This document shows positions 39,348 to 49,382 of a stretch of 64,000 nt of DNA, in pieces. The first letter of the stretch is position 1. Each line of letters opens with the position of its first letter. Below the pieces are notes generated by a model. It was not told the origin of the DNA. It saw only the letters and a list, made by a program, of their open reading frames with translations, and did no database searches. The DNA is from Staphylococcus saccharolyticus. Its GTDB lineage: Bacteria > Bacillota > Bacilli > Staphylococcales > Staphylococcaceae. A program made the translations under genes and the position numbers. The DNA lies in assembly GCF_900458815.1 (NCBI RefSeq), contig NZ_UHDZ01000001.1, forward strand, positions 1,240,001 through 1,304,000, read 5' to 3'.

Positions 39348-40235
39348 ATGGATACGATTATAGAAGAATATTTAAACTTTATTCAAATAGAAAAAGGGTT
39401 GAGTAGTAATACTATTGGTGCTTACCGAAGAGACTTAAAAAAATATAAAGAATATTTAGAAGAGAGAAAAATATCACATATCGATTTTGTAGATAGACAA
39501 TTAATTCAAGAATGTTTAGGACACCTCATTGATATGGGACAATCTTTTAAATCTCTTGCACGATTTATTTCAACAATTCGAAGTTTTCACCAATTTGCTT
39601 TGAGAGAAAAGTATGCTGCAAAAGATCCAACAGTTCTCATTGAAACGCCTAAATACGAAAAGAAATTACCTGATGTTCTAGAAGTAGAAGAAGTAATTCA
39701 ATTATTAGAAACACCTGACTTGAACAAAAACAATGGCTATCGAGATCGTACGATGTTAGAACTTCTTTACGCAACAGGTATGCGTGTATCAGAAATCATC
39801 CATTTGGAAGTAGAAGATGTTAATATAATGATGGGATTCGTGAAAGTATTTGGTAAAGGGAGTAAAGAAAGAATCGTACCGCTTGGAGATACTGTTATAG
39901 AATATTTATCCATCTATATTGAAAATGTAAGACCACAATTACTAAAACAGACTGCGACAAAAGTGTTATTTCTTAATTTGCACGGCAAGCCACTGTCTCG
40001 TCAGAGTATTTGGAAAATGATTAAACAATATGGTATCAAAGCAAATATTAATAAAACTTTAACTCCTCATACATTAAGACACTCGTTTGCAACACATCTT
40101 TTAGAAAATGGTGCAGATTTACGGGCAGTACAAGAAATGTTAGGACATTCCGATATTTCTACAACACAATTATATACACATGTATCTAAATCTCAAATTA
40201 GGAAAATGTATAATCAATTTCATCCTAGAACATAA
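39348..40235 (+). CDS. xerD: Site-specific tyrosine recombinase XerD
   Basis: XerD with XerC resolves chromosome dimers at dif. The 295-residue protein has the N-terminal SAM-like core-binding domain (1-100) and the catalytic domain with the full residue set Arg146, Lys170, His241, Arg244, His267 and nucleophile Tyr276 (in TPHTLRHSFATHLLENGA and STTQLYTHV). Location beside fur and scpAB matches chromosomal XerD, not a mobile-element integrase. AGAGGTG precedes the ATG. Confidence 0.95.
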   Translation: MDTIIEEYLNFIQIEKGLSSNTIGAYRRDLKKYKEYLEERKISHIDFVDRQLIQECLGHLIDMGQSFKSLARFISTIRSFHQFALREKYAAKDPTVLIETPKYEKKLPDVLEVEEVIQLLETPDLNKNNGYRDRTMLELLYATGMRVSEIIHLEVEDVNIMMGFVKVFGKGSKERIVPLGDTVIEYLSIYIENVRPQLLKQTATKVLFLNLHGKPLSRQSIWKMIKQYGIKANINKTLTPHTLRHSFATHLLENGADLRAVQEMLGHSDISTTQLYTHVSKSQIRKMYNQFHPRT

Positions 40236-40247
40236 AATTTAATTACG

Positions 40248-40308
40248 ATTAAAAAGACCTTTGCGTATATTTTTCAACATGAAGTCATATACTCATTGGT
40301 CTTTTAAT
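40248..40308. terminator. Terminator hairpin at the end of xerD
   Basis: ATTAAAAAGACC (40248-40259) pairs with GGTCTTTTAAT (40298-40308), with an inner GTATAT/ATATAC stem. It overlaps the 3' end of the convergent ypuF pseudogene. Confidence 0.65.
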
Positions 40309-40824
40309 GTATTATTGGACGTCTTCAGTTGATTTCGTCTTAAAGACTTCGCTCTTTCTCTTTCATGAATTACCGATGTACGATCTCTTTTCAGATGGTG
40401 ATGAACAATATAAGGTTTGGAGACAATAAAAGGCGTAAACCGATAATCTGAATATACATGTTTAATTTGATCATTAAACATTTTATCTACAGGTAATTTC
40501 ACAGGTATAAAAGTACGATTTTCTTTAATTGCCGCAATTTCACTTTTTATTAATTGCCGATAAACATCAATATTGAGATGCAATCGTTGACTTTCTTTTG
40601 CATGATGAATAATTTCTAAAGCCTTTTTAAGTGACTTTAATGCACCTTTTGTATTCCTCGCCGGTAATGATAATTCGCTGTTGTAAATAAAATTAAGCTA
40701 ACTATAGCATCCCTTTTGGAAAAGTAGGCTGACCTTTCCAAGCTTCTTCTAAAATGTCGTGACATAAAAAATAATGTTGCTGTTTATGAAATTGATAATA
40801 AAAAGTTATTAAAAAATCTTCCAT
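40293..40824 (-). pseudogene. DUF309 (YpuF-like) protein, two frameshifts
   Basis: Read on the minus strand from ATG 40824 the protein begins [21 protein letters not shown] and HDILEEAWKGQPTF, the DUF309 signature. The frame then breaks: DAIVSLILFTTANYHYRRG is one frame over (lost base at about 40708-40716), and NTKGALKSLKKALEIIHHAKE is one more frame over (lost base at about 40655-40662). The last part, MHLNIDVYRQLIKSEIAAI to the TGA at 40293, is open. Taken together the three segments cover one DUF309 protein of about 175 residues. The family function is unknown; it lies upstream of scpA as in Bacillus. Confidence 0.82.
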
Positions 40825-40841
40825 TCCATTTCACCCATATT

Positions 40842-40870
40842 TTAAAAGTTATATGCATTCATGCTATAAT
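40842..40870 (+). promoter_or_regulatory. Promoter of scpA with extended -10
   Basis: TTAAAA (40842-40847) and TGCTATAAT (40862-40870), with 17 bases between the -35 and TATAAT. It is about 50 bases upstream of the scpA ATG. Confidence 0.5.
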
Positions 40871-40921
40871 ACTTTTGTGAAATATGCACTTGAGATGCAA
40901 CATGATATTGAGGTAGATAAG

Positions 40922-41653
40922 ATGTATGAAGTAAAACTTGATGCATTTAACGGTCCATTAGACTTGTTACTGCATCTAATCCAAAAATTTGAGATTGATA
41001 TTTATGATATCCCAATGAAAGCTTTAACTGAACAATACATGCAATATGTTCATGCGATGAATCAACTTGAAATTAACATTGCAAGTGAGTATTTAGTCAT
41101 GGCATCAGAATTATTAATGATAAAAAGTAAATTGTTACTACCTCAAACGAGTGTAGAAGATGATATTGAGGATGATCCTCGAGAAGATTTAGTGGGTCGA
41201 TTAATTGAGTATCAAAACTATAAAGAATATACTAAAATTTTGAAAAATATGAAAGAAGAACGCGATCATTATTTCACAAAACACCCAACCGATTTATCTC
41301 ATCTTGAAACTGATGAATCTTGGGATCCAAATCAAACGATTGAACTTACGGACCTCATCGTTGCATATCAAAGAGTAAAAAATAGAGTTGAACTCAATAC
41401 ATCTAAATCTGTAGAGATTAAAAAAGAAACATTTACGATTCGACAAGCTACAGAACAAGTCAATGAGCGTTTAAAAGACAATGAGTCGTTTAATTTCTTT
41501 AGTTTATTCACTTTTCATGAACCAGTTGAACAAGTAGTGACACACTTTTTAGCAATTTTAGAAATGTCTAAAGTAGGCATTGTTAACATTAGTCAACGAA
41601 ACCAATTCGATGACATTGATATCATTAGAGGAGTGAATTACAACATTGGATAA
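40922..41653 (+). CDS. scpA: Segregation and condensation protein A
   Basis: ScpA is the kleisin subunit of the SMC condensin complex that compacts the chromosome. The 243-residue protein starts [20 protein letters not shown], the family signature, and ends in a winged-helix segment that contacts the SMC head. I chose ATG 40922 with GAGGT upstream; upstream in-frame starts lie over the promoter. It overlaps scpB by 8 bases. Confidence 0.96.
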   Translation: MYEVKLDAFNGPLDLLLHLIQKFEIDIYDIPMKALTEQYMQYVHAMNQLEINIASEYLVMASELLMIKSKLLLPQTSVEDDIEDDPREDLVGRLIEYQNYKEYTKILKNMKEERDHYFTKHPTDLSHLETDESWDPNQTIELTDLIVAYQRVKNRVELNTSKSVEIKKETFTIRQATEQVNERLKDNESFNFFSLFTFHEPVEQVVTHFLAILEMSKVGIVNISQRNQFDDIDIIRGVNYNIG

Positions 41654-42188
41654 TCTCGAAATATTAGAAGCACTACTTTATACTTCTGGTGATGAAGGTT
41701 TAGATCAACAGCAAATCATTAATATTCTCGATATTAATGTAAAACAACTTGATTGTTTAATTGATTCTTATGAATCTCGTGGATTAGTTATTCAAAAATT
41801 TGGTACGACGATTGTTTTAACTACTAAAAAGGAAGCTTCATCATACATAGAACAATTAATTCAACAAAAATCAAAAATGAAGTTATCCCAAGCAGCAATG
41901 GAAACTCTCTCAATTATTGCTTATAATCAACCATTAACTCGTGGTGATATCGAAATGATTCGTGGTATTAATTCAGACGGAGCTGTTAAAACATTGATTG
42001 CAAGAGGCTTAGTAGAAGCTAAAGATGTTGATTATTCTAGAAGTCATCATCTTTTAACTACTGATTTATTTTTAAATGTATTTGGAATTACTAATTTAGA
42101 TGAATTACCAACGACTGAAGAAGATGATGCAGAAATGGATGAATTCTTTAGTCTTTTAGTTAATCAAAAGGGAGATTCAAATGAGTAA
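41646..42188 (+). CDS. scpB: Segregation and condensation protein B
   Basis: ScpB dimerises and binds the ScpA linker in the SMC complex. The 180-residue protein has two winged-helix domains; conserved are [21 protein letters not shown] and the segment [18 protein letters not shown]. The start is TTG 41646 ([20 protein letters not shown]), within the end of scpA, with AGGAG 11-12 bases upstream. It overlaps rluB by 8 bases, so scpA-scpB-rluB is an operon. Confidence 0.95.
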   Translation: MDNLEILEALLYTSGDEGLDQQQIINILDINVKQLDCLIDSYESRGLVIQKFGTTIVLTTKKEASSYIEQLIQQKSKMKLSQAAMETLSIIAYNQPLTRGDIEMIRGINSDGAVKTLIARGLVEAKDVDYSRSHHLLTTDLFLNVFGITNLDELPTTEEDDAEMDEFFSLLVNQKGDSNE

Positions 42189-42918
42189 AGAACAAGAAAG
42201 ATTACAAAAGAGAATAGCTAATAGTGGCTACACGTCACGTCGTAAAGCTGAAGCGCTGATTTCTGAAGGTAAAGTTAAAGTTAATGGTAAAATTGTAATA
42301 GAACTTGGTACTAAAGTGAATCCATCAGATAACGTCGAGGTTGAAGGCATCAAAATAGAACAAGAAGATAAAATATATATTTTATTTTACAAACCTACTC
42401 AAGTCATTACTAGCGTCTCAGATGATCGTGGACGTAAAGTTGTGACAGACTATTTTGAAGATATTGAGGCACGAATTTATCCTGTAGGTCGGCTTGATTA
42501 TGATACTTCAGGTGTTTTACTCTTAACTAATGATGGAGCATTTACTAACTTAATGACCCATCCACGTTATCATATTAAAAAGAAATATGTGGCAAAATTA
42601 AAAGGTTATTTAATGAGAGAAGAAGTTAAAGAATTAGAAAAGGGTATTGAACTAGAAGATGGATTTACACAACCAGCACAAGTAAAGATTAAAAAGCAAG
42701 ATAAAGAGAAAAATACAACATTAGTTGAAATTACTATTAGTGAAGGAAGAAATAGACAGGTTCGACGAATGTTTGAGTATTTCGGGCATCAAGTCAATAA
42801 ATTAACACGTATACAATTTGGCCCATTGGATTTAAAAGGTCTAAATGCAGGTGAAGGCCGAGTGCTAACACCTCATGAAGTAAAAACGTTGAGGCATATG
42901 GCAGAAAATGGTAAATAA
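42181..42918 (+). CDS. rluB: 23S rRNA pseudouridine synthase RluB
   Basis: The 245-residue protein has an N-terminal S4 RNA-binding domain (about 5-65, [21 protein letters not shown]) and the RsuA-type catalytic domain with the nucleophile Asp in [20 protein letters not shown] and RNRQVRRMF. It should convert a uridine of helix 89-90 region of 23S rRNA to pseudouridine; the exact target follows RluB homologues. GGGAG precedes the ATG. Confidence 0.93.
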   Translation: MSKEQERLQKRIANSGYTSRRKAEALISEGKVKVNGKIVIELGTKVNPSDNVEVEGIKIEQEDKIYILFYKPTQVITSVSDDRGRKVVTDYFEDIEARIYPVGRLDYDTSGVLLLTNDGAFTNLMTHPRYHIKKKYVAKLKGYLMREEVKELEKGIELEDGFTQPAQVKIKKQDKEKNTTLVEITISEGRNRQVRRMFEYFGHQVNKLTRIQFGPLDLKGLNAGEGRVLTPHEVKTLRHMAENGK

Positions 42919-43001
42919 ACACTAAAAATATGTTTTTACCATTTATATTGATAATTTTTTCACAAGGTTTTATTTAAATAACACTCAATTTGTTTAACCT
43001 A

Positions 43002-43010
43002 TGCTATAAT
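43002..43010 (+). promoter_or_regulatory. Extended -10 promoter element of srrAB
   Basis: TGCTATAAT (43002-43010) lies 44 bases upstream of the srrA ATG. No good -35 is at the usual distance, which suits an extended -10 promoter, possibly with an activator. Confidence 0.4.
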
Positions 43011-43053
43011 AACAAATGGATTTTAACAGCATGTGTAGGAGGTATTAGAAAAT

Positions 43054-43779
43054 ATGGCTAACGAAATTTTAATCGTTGATGATGAAGATAGAATCAGAAG
43101 ATTACTTAAATTATATCTAGAGAGAGAATCTTTTGAAATTCATGAAGCAAGCGATGGCAAGGAAGCTTATGAACTTGCTATGGAAAATAACTATGCGTGC
43201 ATTCTTTTAGATTTAATGCTTCCTGAGATGGACGGCATCGAAGTAGCTTCTAAACTCAGAGAACATAAAGATACACCAATCATTATGTTAACGGCTAAAG
43301 GTGAAGAGACAAATCGCGTTGAAGGATTTGAATCTGGAGCTGACGATTATATAGTTAAACCATTTTCACCTAGAGAAGTCGTATTAAGAGTTAAAGCTTT
43401 ATTAAGACGTACTCAAAGTGCAAACTCAGAACAAAGTGAACCACATGCACGTGATATCATTGAATTTAATCATTTAGTTATAGACAATGATGCACATAGA
43501 GTACTCGCTGATAACGAGCAAGTTAATTTAACGCCTAAAGAATATGAATTACTTATTTATTTAGCTAAAACACCTAATAAAGTGTTTGATCGTGAACAAT
43601 TACTTAAAGAAGTTTGGCACTATGAATTTTATGGTGACTTGCGTACTGTTGATACGCACGTAAAACGGTTAAGAGAAAAACTTAATCGAGTATCAAACGA
43701 CGCTGCTCAAATGATACAAACTGTTTGGGGCGTGGGCTACAAATTTGAGGTTAAAGCTAGCGATGAACCGACTAAATAG
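43054..43779 (+). CDS. srrA: Response regulator SrrA (respiratory control)
   Basis: SrrA with SrrB adjusts respiration, fermentation and nitric-oxide defence to oxygen and quinone state. The 241-residue protein has a receiver domain with phospho-acceptor Asp53 in CILLDLMLPEMDG and a C-terminal OmpR-type winged helix (ELLIYLAKTPNKVFDREQLL, then RTVDTHVKRLREKL). AGGAGG lies 10 bases before the ATG. The end overlaps srrB by 17 bases. Confidence 0.95.
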   Translation: MANEILIVDDEDRIRRLLKLYLERESFEIHEASDGKEAYELAMENNYACILLDLMLPEMDGIEVASKLREHKDTPIIMLTAKGEETNRVEGFESGADDYIVKPFSPREVVLRVKALLRRTQSANSEQSEPHARDIIEFNHLVIDNDAHRVLADNEQVNLTPKEYELLIYLAKTPNKVFDREQLLKEVWHYEFYGDLRTVDTHVKRLREKLNRVSNDAAQMIQTVWGVGYKFEVKASDEPTK

Positions 43780-45523
43780 TGTCGTTATAAAACTGTGGTT
43801 AACTATTATTTTAATAGTGGCGACAGTTTTAATTTTATTAAGTGTATCTTTAATTACATTTATTCAATATTATTTTACGAAAGAAACGGAAAATTCCATT
43901 AAAGAAGATGCCAAAAGAATTAGTTCACTTGTAGAGGAATCTAAAAACAAATCCCTTGCTATTCAAAATAGCCAAACACTTATTGACAATCAAGGCGGAC
44001 TTATTATTATGAGCGATATGGACGACAAACCAGATTCATCATATAAAAATACTAAAATTCAAATGTTTAATGAAATTAAAAAAAGCAGTAAATTTAAAAA
44101 GATATTTGACAAAGGTGAATATGAAACTCAAAACGTCACTATTAAAACTAATAATAATTCCCAATCTTATATACTTTTGGGTTATCCAATGAAAGCTCAA
44201 AAAGATTCTCATAGTAAATATAGTAGTGTTTTTATCTTTAAAGATTTAAAATCTATCGAAGATACTAATAATGTCATTACTATTATCATACTAATTACAG
44301 CTATAATTTTTATTACGGCAAGTACGATTTTCGCGTTCTTTTTATCCAACAAAATCACTAAACCTTTGAGACAATTAAAGACTCAAGCTCAAAAAGTCTC
44401 TGAAGGTGATTATAGCCAAATTTCATCCGTTACAACTAATGATGAAATAGGCGACTTATCGCGTGCTTTCAATAATATGAACTACGAAATTCAAGAACAT
44501 ATTGAGGCACTTTCTTCCTCAAAAAATATCAGAGATACATTGTTAAATTCTATGGTAGAAGGTGTCTTAGGTATCAACAACCAAAAAGAAATTATTTTAT
44601 CTAATAAAATGGCTGATGATATTATTCAACATATTGATGATTTTTCAAAAGAATCCATCGAGCAACAAATTGAAGCTACATTTAAGTCTAAGGAAACCGA
44701 ATTTTTAGAACTAGAAATAAATACAAGATATTATGTATTTATTTCTAGTTATATCGGCCGTATTCAGCCTAACGGAAGAAGCGGTATCGTAATGATTATC
44801 CGTGATATGACAAATGAACACAATTTAGATCAAATGAAAAAAGACTTTATAGCGAATGTATCTCATGATCTGCGCACACCCATTTCATTATTACAAGGTT
44901 ATACTGAGTCTATTGTAGACGGTATTGTCACTGAACCAGATGAAATTCGTGATTCATTAGCTATCGTACTAGATGAATCCAAACGTCTAAATCGCCTGGT
45001 TAATGAATTGTTAAATGTTGCCCGAATGGATGCTGAAGGTTTATCTGTTGAAAAGGAAATTTTACCTATACATCCATTACTTGATAAAATGAAATCTAAG
45101 TACCGAATGCAAGGAGAGGATCTCGGCTTAGCCATGAATTTCGATCCTGGAAATGAAGAGCAACTATGGGAATATGATATAGATAGAATGGATCAGGTAT
45201 TAACTAATTTAATTGATAATGCCTCCAGGTATACTCAATCAGGAGATACTATATCTGTTACTACAGAAACTGATTCAGAATACAACATACTTTATATTAG
45301 TGATACTGGTACTGGTATTGCTCCTGAACACCTACAACAAGTATTTGACCGTTTTTATAAAGTTGATGCTGCACGTAAGCGCGGTAAACAAGGAACTGGT
45401 TTAGGTCTCTTCATCTGTAAGATGATTATCGAAGAACATGGCGGTTCAATAGAAGTGGAAAGTGAATTAGGTAGAGGAACTACATTCATAATTAAATTAC
45501 CTAAACCTAAGTTAGAAAATTAA
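43763..45523 (+). CDS. srrB: Sensor histidine kinase SrrB
   Basis: The 586-residue kinase has two membrane segments (about 8-33 and 172-199) around an extracytoplasmic sensor of about 140 residues, then HAMP (about 200-252), a PAS-like region, the HisKA domain with FIANVSHDLRTPISLLQGY, and the ATP domain with LTNLIDNASRYT, DTGTGIAPEHLQQVFDRFYK and GTGLGLFI. I chose ATG 43763 (MNRLNSVVIKLW), inside the end of srrA. It is a good match to SrrB in layout. A terminator follows. Confidence 0.95.
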   Translation: MNRLNSVVIKLWLTIILIVATVLILLSVSLITFIQYYFTKETENSIKEDAKRISSLVEESKNKSLAIQNSQTLIDNQGGLIIMSDMDDKPDSSYKNTKIQMFNEIKKSSKFKKIFDKGEYETQNVTIKTNNNSQSYILLGYPMKAQKDSHSKYSSVFIFKDLKSIEDTNNVITIIILITAIIFITASTIFAFFLSNKITKPLRQLKTQAQKVSEGDYSQISSVTTNDEIGDLSRAFNNMNYEIQEHIEALSSSKNIRDTLLNSMVEGVLGINNQKEIILSNKMADDIIQHIDDFSKESIEQQIEATFKSKETEFLELEINTRYYVFISSYIGRIQPNGRSGIVMIIRDMTNEHNLDQMKKDFIANVSHDLRTPISLLQGYTESIVDGIVTEPDEIRDSLAIVLDESKRLNRLVNELLNVARMDAEGLSVEKEILPIHPLLDKMKSKYRMQGEDLGLAMNFDPGNEEQLWEYDIDRMDQVLTNLIDNASRYTQSGDTISVTTETDSEYNILYISDTGTGIAPEHLQQVFDRFYKVDAARKRGKQGTGLGLFICKMIIEEHGGSIEVESELGRGTTFIIKLPKPKLEN

Positions 45524-45535
45524 TAAAATATCAAT

Positions 45536-45579
45536 AAAAAACAGGATGAATTCATCATAACGTATTCATCCTGTTTTTT
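45536..45579 (+). terminator. Terminator after srrB
   Basis: AAAAAACAGGATGAAT pairs perfectly with ATTCATCCTGTTTTTT, with a 12-base loop. It lies 12 bases after the srrB stop. Confidence 0.9.
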
Positions 45580-45655
45580 AGTAATATTAAGCAGAGTAAT
45601 TGAGTTTACTACGTTAATCGTGTAAAATAAATTTTAAATAAAATCATTACAAATT

Positions 45656-45790
45656 CATCTTCGAGGTAGGGTGCAATTCCCAACCGGCAGTAATTAAAGC
45701 CTGCGACGATATACGAATGTAAATTTCATACGTATTTCTTGATTCAGTGAGAGTCTGAAGCCGACAGTATAGTCTGGATGGGAGAAGATG
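45656..45790 (+). ncRNA. FMN riboswitch (RFN element)
   Basis: The aptamer closes with CATCTTC (45656-45662) pairing with GAAGATG (45784-45790). Inside are the conserved RFN blocks AGGGTGCAATTCCCAACCGG, CAGTAATTAAAGCCTGCGA, GATTCAGTGAGAGTCTGAAG and CCGACAGTATAGTCTGGATG. It precedes the riboflavin transporter gene ribU. Just downstream, GGAGG (45790-45794) is complementary to CCTCC (about 45814-45818), which may form part of the expression platform. FMN binding should reduce ribU expression. Confidence 0.95.
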
Positions 45791-45857
45791 GAGGTCTTTT
45801 GTTGTGCAAATTTCCTCCTTTTCTGAACAAGATGAATGAAAGGAGAAAATTGAATAT

Positions 45858-46397
45858 ATGCAACAAAATAAACGCCTTATGACTACTAGTATGTTAAGTG
45901 CGGTCGCGTTCGTGTTGACTTTTATCAAATTTCCACTACCATTTTTGCCACCGTATTTAACACTTGACTTTAGTGATGTTCCAACTTTACTTGCTACTTT
46001 TATCTTAGGACCTATAGCAGGTGTCATTGTTACTCTCATTAAAAATATTTTGAATTTCTTATTTAACATGAGTGATCCTGTAGGACCCGTAGCAAATTTC
46101 TTAGCAGGTATGAGTTTCTTATTATCTGCATATTTTGTTTATAAAAACAAAAAATCCACGCAAGCAATGATTTATGGATTAATTATTGGAACAATTGTAA
46201 TGACCATTGTACTAAGTATCTTAAATTATTTCGTTTTATTACCTTTATATGGCATGATTTTTAATTTAGGAGATGTACTTAAAAATATAAAAATAGTCAT
46301 TGTTTCAGGTGTAATTCCGTTCAATATCATCAAAGGTATTGTCATCTCAATTATTTTCGTACTTTTATATCGTAGATTAAAAAGTATATTAAAATAA
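45858..46397 (+). CDS. ribU: Riboflavin transporter substrate-binding protein (ECF S component)
   Basis: The 179-residue membrane protein has about six hydrophobic segments and the ECF-RibU pattern: LSAVAFVLTFIKFPLPFLPPY, LDFSDVPTLLATFILGPIAGV and NILNFLF. RibU captures riboflavin outside the cell and moves it with the shared ECF energising module encoded elsewhere. AAAGGAG lies about 12 bases before the ATG. The FMN riboswitch upstream supports the substrate. A terminator follows. Confidence 0.93.
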   Translation: MQQNKRLMTTSMLSAVAFVLTFIKFPLPFLPPYLTLDFSDVPTLLATFILGPIAGVIVTLIKNILNFLFNMSDPVGPVANFLAGMSFLLSAYFVYKNKKSTQAMIYGLIIGTIVMTIVLSILNYFVLLPLYGMIFNLGDVLKNIKIVIVSGVIPFNIIKGIVISIIFVLLYRRLKSILK

Positions 46398-46399
46398 AT

Positions 46400-46448
46400 A
46401 AACACTCTCAATCCCAAAGTTCATCAACCAAGAGTATTGGGAGTGTTT
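46400..46448 (+). terminator. Terminator after ribU
   Basis: AAACACTCTCAAT (46400-46412) pairs with ATTGGGAGTGTTT (46436-46448) with one G-U pair; GTTT follows. Confidence 0.7.
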
Positions 46449-46500
46449 GTTTCACTAAATGTATAATGCTATATTACATATTTAAATACATTTATCATTA

Positions 46501-46533
46501 AAAAGAATTGAGACTAGGCATTGTCTCAATTCT
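46501..46533 (-). terminator. Terminator of fer
   Basis: On the minus strand AGAATTGAGA pairs with TCTCAATTCT, followed by TTTT, six bases after the fer stop. Confidence 0.75.
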
Positions 46534-46538
46534 ATACA

Positions 46539-46802
<264 letters not shown>

Positions 46803-46895
46803 TTAATAAAAATGCTACACTAGTATTGCAAATACAATTGTAATTATCGACAATTTACATTTCAATATATTCGTTTCATAGAGTGAGGGTTTAAT

Positions 46896-47855
46896 TTGTA
46901 TCATATATTATCATATGCCATCAATCATGCATTTAACTATAAAACAAATAAAAGCATTTATAATATTTTAATAGGCAAGAAATCACATCAAACGTTTTTC
47001 GATGCTTCAAGCCAGCAACTTTTGTCATTATATCATAGTTTGCCCAACTTAAAGTATGCAACTTTTGAGCAATTTATACTCCAAAAGGATGATTTTAACA
47101 ATCAATTTCCAATAAAAACTCATCCACGTTATACATATGATAGTTTTGCTCAAACTTTCAGTTGCATTCAATTGCTCATTCAAACTTTATCAAACATACG
47201 TAAAGGTACATTTAAATTTATTCCAGTCGTACAAAACACTTTCATTCAAAAAAAAGTTAAGCATCTCTATGCTTCAGTTAAAAAAACAAATTTAGAAGGT
47301 GCGCTAATTGAAGAAGTTTATAAGCTGTTTGATGCTTTAGATACAAATAGCGAACATAGTTATCTTCACTATTATTTACAGGGTTACGAAGAGCCTATGT
47401 ATACACGCCAACAAATTAGTTTGATAGAAGGAATTAAACAGTCTGAACTTTATGAATTAGAGATGAATCAACTCATAGATGTCGTAAATGAAATAGAGGA
47501 TAAATCTAAATATCCAATTTTATCACAAACGATTATCTTACCGCCTTTACTCAATCAAACATACATAAGTTACCAAAAGTTATCTTCAGGTATCAATATG
47601 AAAGATATTTCAAATCTTCAAAACGTTAAATTAAATACTATTGAAGACCACATACTAGAAATTTTTATAAAAGGATATTCAAATCATTATTATTCCTATA
47701 TAGAGGAATCTTGGCTGCAACTATTTAAAAATTATTATCTTAATCATAAGGGTGAACGATTAAGAGTCTATAAAGATAATTTTGAGAACTTGTCTTATTT
47801 TCAAATCAAGTTAGCAATTGTCGGAATAGAACGAGGTGAGTTAAATGCTCAATGA
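46896..47855 (+). CDS. YpbB-like helix-turn-helix domain protein
   Basis: A 319-residue protein with a TTG start at 46896 and GAGTGAGGG upstream. It is basic and mostly helical; the C-terminal part (about 240-300, KLNTIEDHILEIFIKGY) has the pattern of the helix-turn-helix domain seen in YpbB proteins encoded directly before RecQ-like helicases. The end overlaps recQ by 11 bases, so a functional link with the helicase is likely. Molecular function is not known. Confidence 0.75.
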   Translation: MYHILSYAINHAFNYKTNKSIYNILIGKKSHQTFFDASSQQLLSLYHSLPNLKYATFEQFILQKDDFNNQFPIKTHPRYTYDSFAQTFSCIQLLIQTLSNIRKGTFKFIPVVQNTFIQKKVKHLYASVKKTNLEGALIEEVYKLFDALDTNSEHSYLHYYLQGYEEPMYTRQQISLIEGIKQSELYELEMNQLIDVVNEIEDKSKYPILSQTIILPPLLNQTYISYQKLSSGINMKDISNLQNVKLNTIEDHILEIFIKGYSNHYYSYIEESWLQLFKNYYLNHKGERLRVYKDNFENLSYFQIKLAIVGIERGELNAQ

Positions 47856-49224
47856 TAAGCTAAAACAGTGGTTTGGGTTTGATACTTTTAAAGATGGACA
47901 AGAGGAAATTATTCAAAGCGTTATTGATGGTCATCATACATTAGGTATTTTACCCACAGGCAGTGGTAAAAGTTTATGTTATCAACTTCCAACATACATT
48001 TTAGAAAAACCGACTTTAGTGATTTCACCGTTAATTTCATTGATGGATGATCAAGTGATGCAAATGAAATTAAATGGTGAAAATCATGTAACTTATGTAC
48101 ATTCAGGAATGGATGAAGTTGAAAAAAATAATAATATCAAACGCATTCCCCACAGTCGTTTTATTTATTTAAGTCCTGAATATTTATTACAATCTCAAAA
48201 TTTCAAGTTAATCTCAAACATCGATTTCGGTTTAATCGTATTGGACGAAGCACATTGTTTATCAGAGTGGGGGTATGATTTTAGACCACATTATGCTCTA
48301 GTAGGTAAAGTGATTGACCATTATAGAAACGCAACGGCTCTCGCTTTAACTGCCACCGCACCACCGCATTTAGAAGAAGATTTATCCGATATTCTAAATG
48401 TAAAGCTTAATGTAATAAAGAAAAGTATGAATAGAGACAATATCAACTTACAGCATATGAATTTTAGTGATGATAATGAAAAAATTGATTGGCTCATTCC
48501 TTTTCTCACATACTCTGGTCCTACAATTATATATGTATCATCAAAAAAGAGATGCTTAGAATTAGCAAGGCTCATATACGAAGCGGGATTTTTAACAGGA
48601 ATTTATCATAGCGATTTAAGTTATCAAGAACGACAGACAGTACAACAACAATTTTTGAATAATGATATACCGGTCATTGTTGCTACAAGTGCCTTTGGAA
48701 TGGGCATTAATAAAAAAGATATATGTACAGTCATTCATTTTCATTTATCTTCAAGCCCATCAAACTATTTGCAAGAAATTGGTCGCGCTGGTCGTGATAG
48801 CATTCAAAGTCAAGCAATTAGTTTGTATCAACCAGATGATAGGTTTATTTTGGAAACATTGTTATTTACCGATATGATTACAGACGAAGATATTTCCATG
48901 TTTGAACTCGGAAACTTTTTACCACCTGATAAGAAAGATATTTTGCAAACCCTATATTCCAGATTTAACATTGCAAAATTAAGAGATATTTTTAAAAAGT
49001 CTTATCATCGTAAACGAATGGGCTACACTAGAATGATAGGTTATACTAGTTTAGATCAATGCCGGCGTCAGTATTTACTTGAGTTTTTTGGTGAATATCC
49101 AATTAAACCAAAACAATGTTGTGATAAAGATACACAACTTGAACAAATCAAAATATTTAATCATAAAAAGGTGAAACGTCAACTTACTTATAAAGAAAAG
49201 CTTCAAAATTTATTTGAAGTCTAG
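47845..49224 (+). CDS. recQ: RecQ-like ATP-dependent DNA helicase (short form)
   Basis: A superfamily 2 helicase of 459 residues: motif I LGILPTGSGKSLCYQLP, motif II VLDEAHCLSEWGYDFRP, motif III ALTATAPPHLEEDL, motif V VATSAFGMGINK and motif VI QEIGRAGRD. After the core, a reduced zinc-like segment has Cys in QCRRQYLLEFFGEYP and QCCDKD. No HRDC domain is present, as in the shorter RecS type of Bacillus. It overlaps ypbB. It should unwind recombination and repair intermediates. Confidence 0.92.
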   Translation: MLNDKLKQWFGFDTFKDGQEEIIQSVIDGHHTLGILPTGSGKSLCYQLPTYILEKPTLVISPLISLMDDQVMQMKLNGENHVTYVHSGMDEVEKNNNIKRIPHSRFIYLSPEYLLQSQNFKLISNIDFGLIVLDEAHCLSEWGYDFRPHYALVGKVIDHYRNATALALTATAPPHLEEDLSDILNVKLNVIKKSMNRDNINLQHMNFSDDNEKIDWLIPFLTYSGPTIIYVSSKKRCLELARLIYEAGFLTGIYHSDLSYQERQTVQQQFLNNDIPVIVATSAFGMGINKKDICTVIHFHLSSSPSNYLQEIGRAGRDSIQSQAISLYQPDDRFILETLLFTDMITDEDISMFELGNFLPPDKKDILQTLYSRFNIAKLRDIFKKSYHRKRMGYTRMIGYTSLDQCRRQYLLEFFGEYPIKPKQCCDKDTQLEQIKIFNHKKVKRQLTYKEKLQNLFEV

Positions 49225-49382
49225 CTATCGCTTTACTTAAAGATTTTTAACAAGCTATAATCAATATGTAAACCCAACTTAAAAGTGCTAAATAATTTTA
49301 AAATTAATACATATTTACACATTTCGAGGGTATATAAAATATTAAGTTATTAAAAATTTAAAAAATAGAAAGGATGATGCTT

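Noticed and set aside
39348..40235. XerD-like recombinase as sign of a mobile element
   Set aside because: Length, residues and position beside fur and scpA match chromosomal XerD; no attachment repeats, transposase or phage genes nearby.
45647..46069. 140-codon minus-strand frame over the FMN riboswitch and ribU
   Set aside because: It crosses a conserved riboswitch and the ribU start; no start signal or family match. The plus-strand features explain the region.
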